DNA of 64,000 nucleotides from Antennarius striatus (Eukaryota; Chordata; Actinopteri; Lophiiformes; Antennariidae): NCBI RefSeq assembly GCF_040054535.1, contig NC_090783.1, positions 590,501 to 654,500 of the forward strand, read 5' to 3'. Shown piece by piece: positions 57,996 to 64,000 of this stretch (position 1 is its first letter; each line of letters starts with the position of its first letter). The notes under the pieces were generated by a model. It saw only the letters and a program-made list of their open reading frames with translations, ran no database searches and was not told where the DNA came from. The position numbers and the translations under genes were made by a program.

Positions 57996-58376
57996 TCAAT
58001 CCCCAAAGGGCAAACCAGGATACAATACTTTTAAGTATGTTGAAGCATACTCTGCTAACAATCCTGCTTCAGCTACTGACACCGCTGCAACCACAGACCA
58101 GTAGAAGAAAGTCTTTGACCCAACTGGGTCTCGGGTAAATACAACAAATGGCTGAAGATAAATGAGAACATTGCCGGCTTGTTTCTCCAACAAGTAGCAA
58201 CAGACGAGTAGCGCCGCTAATTCATGCAGCCGATGTCTGGCGGTGACACGAGTCGCTGGCTGCCTGGGAGCAGTCTGGAAGGGACGACCTATCGCTGTCG
58301 CCTCCAGCGGAGCAAATGAACGGCACCTTTTACAAGTGTTGGCATCAACAAAGGAGAACAAGGAGGAACTAAACAT
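57996..58376 (-). other. Unassigned 126-codon minus-strand frame
   Basis: An open frame begins MFSSSLFSFV with a later hydrophobic segment (TFFYWSVVAAVSVAEAGLL). I recognise no family and no splice context. It could be chance or part of an old repeat. Confidence 0.2.
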
Positions 58377-58819
58377 TAATACTTATTAGCCTCCCGTAGG
58401 GGAAATGATTAGTTTTTTAACAAGACACACCCAGCAGGAGGTGGGGGAGCCAGAGGGAGAAGCAATCGCTGGCATTGCTAATAGCTTCAAGTTAGTTAGC
58501 TCTAATGTGTTTGAACAGTGACTAACTTCTTCCACTAGTAGTGAATATTACAGTCTGTTGAATTTATGTGAGAAATGAATAGAATGACGATGATTTAAGA
58601 GATGAACAGCAAACAGGAAGGGACAGACTGGAGTGCACCCAGACGTCACGACCGGCCTCGAGTTCTTCAGAGAATTAGAATCTCAACGTTGAACCGGGAA
58701 GAAGTTCCCCGATGATGGTCAGAACACCCATCACCCTCCGTTTACTTCCAACCTTTAATGATCCACGTGTAAAGTCAACAAGCATTGAAAGAATTCAAAG
58801 GTGCACACTGAGCATGGAG

Positions 58820-59115
58820 TACAGTCATCCCTCGTTTAACGCTGGAGTTACGTTCTACAAAGAACCTGCAAAGTATCAGCTTTAATTTTTACTGTTCTAG
58901 ATGTTTGAAGGCCGTAAACCCCTCACGACACACTTAATACACTTTTCCGGATAAGATAGAAAGACGAGGGAGAAGGCCAGTGTGAGTAAGACCATAGATC
59001 AAAACTAATGCTTTGATCAATGACAGTAGGTCAGAGCACTAGCTTTGATCTTTGACTTGTGCAGGTAGGTCAGGGTAAAATTTTGAATTCAGGGGTGTCG
59101 CGGGATGTTGCAGAC
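58820..59115 (+). repeat. MITE end plus interspersed repeat copy
   Basis: 58825-58945 begins 'cagtcatccctcgtttaacgctggagttacgtt', a pogo/Tigger-like MITE also found near 7018-7140. It is followed by 58950-59115, the 'gataagatagaaagacgaggga...ttcaggggtgtcgcgggatgttgcag' repeat. Confidence 0.6.
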
Positions 59116-59772
59116 TGTGACTGCCTCGGTTCTAGTTATTGTTCTGTGGGGATAATGTTGGTCTCCAGAGTCACGTTCTTGTTCCTGCGGTCACTGATCC
59201 ACAAAGCTAAAGCAGACTCCGTGACGATGGTCTTATTGGTGTTCCAAACCTTTTTGAAACTTATTTCTGTTTACTGTAGTTTGTATGTTATCTACCTCTT
59301 TCTTTCCATAACGAACAGAAGAGTCGTTTATTCCATAACGTCGACCTACCGTTACCATGTCCAGAAGCACAACTTCGTGGGACGGTTAGTATCTTCCTGT
59401 GTTTTGGGTGCTACCGCAGGTGCATTTAAGGTGCAGAAGGTTTGGTGAACATTGTGGTTTATTGGAGAGGAAACTGTCAAACACCCAGTCAGGAACTTCA
59501 TGCTGCTAGCGATTACAGATTGGTGCAAATTTGGATGAACTCCTGTTGTGTACAGGATACACGGTATGGAGAAGATAGGTTGATGGTCTACAGCCAATCA
59601 GGATGCGGAAAACAAAGCATGCAGAATTACACTAAAAACTCCAGGAAACGGCGAGACCGTTAAAGGGGGACGATTGCATTGGTTCTGTCTTGACGGGATG
59701 AACTATCCTTAGAACTCCTGCTGCTTCGCCGTCTCCGTGAAGATCGGTCGACGGATTCTTCCTCCGGGTCGA
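59116..59772. other. 3' flank of slc29a2, no gene recognised
   Basis: A plus frame (59059-59448) and others are short and without recognisable domains. 59660-59772 is the minus-strand 3' UTR start of slc29a2. No AATAAA was recognised with confidence. Confidence 0.4.
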
Positions 59773-62456
59773 CTAAACCAGCTTTCCCAACAGGAAGGAG
59801 AACGAGGCTCCCAGCGCCAGACCCGAAACCAGGAAGAAGGTCATCAGAGACCCGGCCGTCTCTCGATCCTTAAAGGTCACCAACCTGAGGGGACGGGAAC
59901 ACAACGTCAACTAACAGGAGGACTCCGGTGAAGGCCTGGAAGTTCACACATCACTAGTAATTGTGATCCGTGCAGCAGAGGTCACACCGGGGTCACAACT
60001 CTTTGTCTGGGAGTTGAGGTCAAAGGTTACAGTCTAAAACATCCTCTGTGTCCGGTCGATATTTTAGACACGCAGCGCTTTGTCAAGATGTGGCCTTAGG
60101 TAGTGAATCTACTGCTGACGTGTTCGCCAGTGTGGTGTGGTTGTAGTTCCTACTTAACTAGTTTCTAGTAGTTAAGTAGTAAAAGTGGTTAACTAGGAAC
60201 TAGTTAAGTAGGAACTAGGTTTAGTTAAGACTTAAGAGATGAAGGTTCTAGAGCTGAGTTTCTCCTGGATCTGACCAAAGACTGTCCCTCAAACGGTGGC
60301 GTTGTCCTCAGAAGGTCAACAGAGGAGTGACTCCTACGCATGAATCTTACCCTAACTGGCTGTAACCGGTCAGAGAACGGTGTCTGGTGGACGTGAGATC
60401 AGCTGACCTCTCAGTAGCCCCTCCCTTAACTATCAATTTGCTTATCGAGTTGAATGAAACGACCGACAGAACACCTGATGAGACGCTCGGTGTCTCCTTG
60501 GAGACTCACTGTGGAGCGTAGGCCATGCAGAGGGTCGCCAGGTATCCGTTGGAGAAGGAAAACAGGGCCATGATGGCGATGAAGGCCAAGTCATGACGGA
60601 ACAGGACAGTCAGTCGGGTGTTCTTCACGTTACACAACATGAGGAGAGGGACGAAGGCCAGACGGGAAAACACGGCGACAGGAAACAGCTTGCTGTCCTT
60701 GGACGGCTGCAGGAGCATCAGCGCTCGGTCAGAAACGGCCAAGAAATCCTGACGGAAGGCGGCGGACTCACCCAATGGACGAGCGACGGGGCGCTGCGGC
60801 CGGCGAAGTCCATGGCGTTGAAGACAATGAAGCAGCAGACACAGGTGAACACTCTCTCTGGAGGATGGAGCAAAAGTGAGAAAACGAGAAGGACTCCGAG
60901 CATCCGGATTGTCGGATAAGTCCAGCGCCCGGCGCGGCTGAGAAGACTCACCCCAGGCCGGGTTGTCTCTGTAGACGGTCTCAACGCGAACCGTGACCAC
61001 AGGGAACACCGACAGCGTGACGCCAAACACTGACGTCACGCACAACGCCATGAGCCAGATCTGGCGGTTCAGATTCAACGTTAACGTTTCACGTTAAAAC
61101 GAAACATCCAGGTTGATTCACGCCAAAACATCGATGGTCATGTGCTTCCAATCAGTCCCGATCAACATTCTGACGGTATTTCTTAAAGAAACCAACACCG
61201 ACTGAGGAGTTTGTTCACCTTTCTAAAGACAGCCGGGATGGACGAACGTCTCCGAGTCTCGTTGGCGACGTTGGTGAACTGAACTTCAGCCTCTTTGTCT
61301 CCGGTTAAAACGTCTTTAGAATGAAACATGTGACTTTTTGTTTTTAAACTAGAATTTAAAATTGTACATTTTCACACTTAACCCTTTAAAGCCGAATGAA
61401 TCATGTTTGATTCAGGATTTTGTATTTTTCTACATCATAAATTTGACATTTCTTTCCAGAAACTCCTGATGTTTACAATCAAACACATGGATCTGCACTT
61501 TCTATATGAAAATATTCTGGATTTAACCATAATTATACAAATTAAAGGTCATATAAACAATTTTTTGCGTTAGCATGTGGCTACGTTAGCATCGAGCTGA
61601 ACCCACCTGAGTGGCCGAGGAGCTCCTGGAGCTTCTCCTCATCGCCAGAAGAGCTTCTGTTCATGTAGAAACGTGCAAATTCCTGAAGAGACGAAGGAGA
61701 AGGTCTGAGGTCAGCTGGATGACCTCCAACACCCTCCGTGTGACCCGCCGCATCCTGACGCCGTCCGGTCCTCACCAGGTGAGGCAGCAGCAGGTAGCAC
61801 AGCAGAGCCCCCAGCGTGGCCACGCAGGGCGTGATGAAGTATCCCAGCGCCGCTGAGCTCTCGTCAGCGTTACCTGGGCAACCAGAGGAGACATCTGAGC
61901 TTCAGGTCCCACCTGAAGACCCTCAGGAGGAACGGGTGAAGGTCAGGGTCACCATCACTCACTCAGGATGGAGAGGAGCATCGCCACGGCAGCAAACATC
62001 CCAGCCAGACCCTGACCGCTCATGAACAGCGTGGAGAAAACAGGAGGGAGGAGACCGACCAGCCCGAACAGACTGGCCTGAAGCACCGCACTGCACACTG
62101 AACACACACACACACACACACACACAGTAACACACACACACAGTAACACACACACACAGTAACACACACACACAGTAACACACACACACACACACTCACA
62201 CACACAGTAACACACACACACACACAGTAACACACACACACACACACACACACAATGTGGAAGGTTCAATAATCAATGTAGTAATCAATGAGGGATCCTA
62301 AACTCACTGTTGATGAACCAGATGGTTGCCATGGTGATGGAGAAGAAGGTGTCTGAAGGCATGGAGACGTGGACCAGAGCCGCTGTGAGGGAGAAGAGGA
62401 GGAAGATGGCAGAGAAGCTGAAGGCCACACGGGGGCGCTCCCCCACCCTGGTGACA

Positions 62457-62494
<38 letters not shown>

Positions 62495-62706
62495 CCACCA
62501 CCACCATCACCACCACCATCATCACCATAATCATCATCATCATCACCATCATCATCACCATAATCATCATCATCATCACCATCATCACCATCTTCATCAT
62601 CATCATCACCATCATCACCATTATCATCATCATCATCACCATCATCATCACCACCATCATCACCATCTTCATCATCACCATCACCATCATCACCACCGTC
62701 ATCATC

Positions 62707-62738
<32 letters not shown>

Positions 62739-63073
62739 CACCACCGTCATCATCATCACCATCACCATCACCATCATCACCATCATCATCCTCATCCTCC
62801 CATCATCCTCCTCATCTTCATCCCTTCATCCATATCAAAGGGTTCCTCCTCAGACGAGGCAAACGTGACTTGAACTCACCACTGATACAGGAAGGAGTTG
62901 AGCAGCGTGAACAGCAGCAAGGGCAGCTGGGAAAGCAAGGCCATCCAGCTGTCGTAGTTGTAGTCTTTAGGTGTGTGTGTGCTGTTAGAGGTGGCGTTAG
63001 GACCTGAGAGGCGTTTGTTAAAATACTGCAACAGAAGGAAAAACATTCATGGAGCGTTTCACTATGTGGACCT

Positions 63074-63106
<33 letters not shown>

Positions 63107-63298
63107 GCGGTGACACCTGGGTGGCCGTGATGAAGAAGTTCCAGGGCAGCAGGACTCCCAGCCCGAGCGTGAAGATGATGGTGGCTACGACCCGCCCGCT
63201 GGGGACACAAAACACTTCCTGACTGCAGGTTCACGCCCAGAAACCAGCAGCAGCAGCACCACTCACCGGTCAGCAGGGGGCGTCTTCTCCTGAGGCAT
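59773..63298 (-). CDS. slc29a2: Equilibrative nucleoside transporter ENT2 (slc29a2), 12 coding exons, 444 aa
   Basis: Plasma-membrane facilitative carrier of nucleosides and nucleobases, normally 11 transmembrane helices. Exons (minus): 63298-63267, 63198-63117, 63025-62880, 62447-62308, 62097-61963, 61873-61776, 61682-61607, 61298-61219, 61060-60952, 60857-60772, 60748-60510, 59884-59773. The sum is 1335 nt, no stop inside, phases consistent. ENT blocks: LGLGVLLPWNFFITATQ (TM1), LLSQLPLLLFTLLNSFLYQ, FFSITMATIWFIN, MSGQGLAGMFAAVAMLLS, LGYFITPCV, CCFIVFNAMDFAGRS, FSNGYLATLCM, AGSLMTFFLVSGLALGASFS. The wording matches ENT2 better than ENT1 in the TM2, TM5 and cytoplasmic-loop region (KFARYY-like EFARFYMN). 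N-glycosylation sites (NATSNST) follow TM1. It starts at MPQEK. Confidence 0.93.
62100..62255. repeat. (CA)n with periodic CAGTAA, slc29a2 intron 4
   Basis: CA runs of 8-20 bp are separated by regularly spaced 'cacagtaaca', so the array is a compound of CA and a roughly 18-bp unit. It begins 3 bp from the minus-strand acceptor of exon 5. On the transcript it reads (TG)n, a long alternating purine/pyrimidine tract right at the acceptor. Confidence 0.9.
62459..62835. repeat. (ATC/ACC)n triplet array, slc29a2 intron 3
   Basis: About 370 bp of CAT/CAC triplets ending in 'catcctcatcctcccatc'. It fills most of the intron between exon 3 (ends 62880) and exon 4 (starts 62447). The poly-His or poly-Met frames through it are artefacts of the triplet. 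Confidence 0.95.
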
Positions 63299-64000
63299 TC
63301 TGGGTAACGGGGTCCACTCTGACAAGACATCAGCTCATTACATTCACGCTTTGTCGCTAACAGCGTTTAAATAACGTTTAATAGTGAGCTGCTAAAACCG
63401 TTAGCATCTCGCCAGGACGTCTACAGCTTCTGCCTCAGCAGCCAATCAGCTTCATCCTCACTTCAACTCACGTTAAAGAACGAAAGAAGGACCCGCCCAC
63501 ATCAGGAGTTTAATCTGGATCAGCTGATCCAGATTAAACCGATCTAGACTGACCTGAGAGCCGATCGATGGAACCGATTCAGTCTGACCTGGATCCAGAA
63601 CAAAACCATGTGACTCCTGATGGGGGAGGGGGACGGGGTCACATGATGAGGGCCAATCAATCAGGAGCCAGCTGAAAGTTCTAGGTGAGGCTGAACTCCT
63701 CTGAACTCCACCCCCCCACTCTAAAATTCCTTCTCTGTGCTCAGTCCTTCAGGCTGGGGCTCGTCTGTGACGTCATCAGCAGGTGGCGCCAATGAACAGC
63801 TGTGATCCGGTTCGATGGGACTTCTGGGACCTTCATGTGGGTTCTCCCTCCGGACTCTAAACCCTGATTCTGATCGAGTCCCGCATTTATTCTCTTTTAC
63901 TCCTTTTTATTCTCCCCTATTGTCATTTATTCTCCTTTATTCTCTTTTACTCTTTTTTATTCTCTTTTACTCTTTTTTAGTCTCTTTCACTATTTTTTAT
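63299..64000. other. 5' flank of slc29a2, no feature recognised
   Basis: Probable promoter side of slc29a2 (minus strand). A (TTCTCTTTTACT)-like pyrimidine tract ends the window at 63885-64000. 'tttaatctggatcagctgatccagattaaac' at 63511-63541 is a near-perfect inverted repeat. No upstream exon is identified. Confidence 0.4.

Noticed and set aside
57996-58376. Possible real gene with membrane segment on the minus strand
   Set aside because: No homology recognised, no splice or promoter context, and surrounded by repeats; kept only as a low-confidence unassigned frame.
62310-62873. Poly-histidine protein (plus strand) and poly-methionine protein (minus strand)
   Set aside because: Translations of a CAT/CAC triplet array in slc29a2 intron 3.

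Overview
The window is nuclear genomic DNA of a ray-finned (teleost) fish. The evidence is GT-AG introns in every gene, many of them only 80-250 bp, a complete vertebrate complement C3 gene, the fish-type C2H2 zinc-finger family whose first exon begins MCDVQTLR, an ENT2 nucleoside transporter, and a dense load of fish LINEs, TA-flanked MITEs and long microsatellites. I cannot name the species.

Layout. 1-2696: upstream DNA with repeats and a possible acute-phase promoter. 2697-26743 (+): an intact complement C3 gene. I traced 43 coding exons with consistent splice phases, giving 1662 residues. The thioester Cys falls at residue 1010 and the catalytic His at 1126, with a furin site and a 77-residue C3a. 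Its introns hold microsatellites, two R4/Dong/Rex6-like LINE pieces, another LINE tail and a 1.3-kb TIR element. 28601-33340 (+): a six-finger zinc-finger gene whose intron carries about 2.3 kb of a 12-bp minisatellite. 33370-41000: LINE remnants, microsatellites and non-coding DNA.

41275-48645 (+): the most unusual gene. Three small 5' exons, the first encoding a signal peptide, precede a single 6.4-kb exon. The predicted product is 2240 residues and looks like a large bacterial RTX/clostridial-type toxin core: a C80 cysteine-protease-like domain with its His/Cys pair, a hydrophobic translocation/pore-like region, several HCBP-related modules and glycine/aspartate RTX repeats. Conventional fish genes lie on both sides, so it is a resident fish gene, plausibly acquired from bacteria and then fitted with eukaryotic 5' exons.

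50722-56780 (+): a second zinc-finger locus, starting with an apparently identical copy of the first locus's promoter and exon 1. Three tandem four-finger exons follow. The first two end in a fused copy of exon 1 that still carries its splice donor, so all three can be spliced in frame into one 948-residue, 12-finger protein. 57216-59660: nested repeats. 59773-63298 (-): slc29a2 (ENT2), 12 coding exons, 444 residues. The last 700 bp hold nothing I recognise.

Functionally, C3 is the central complement protein and its upstream DNA has NF-kB-like and IL-6/STAT3-like motifs. The toxin-like gene is predicted to be secreted and calcium-binding, so it could also act outside the cell in defence, but that is inference. 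The zinc-finger genes are probably DNA-binding regulators, and ENT2 carries nucleosides across the plasma membrane. I see no operon-like link between these neighbours.
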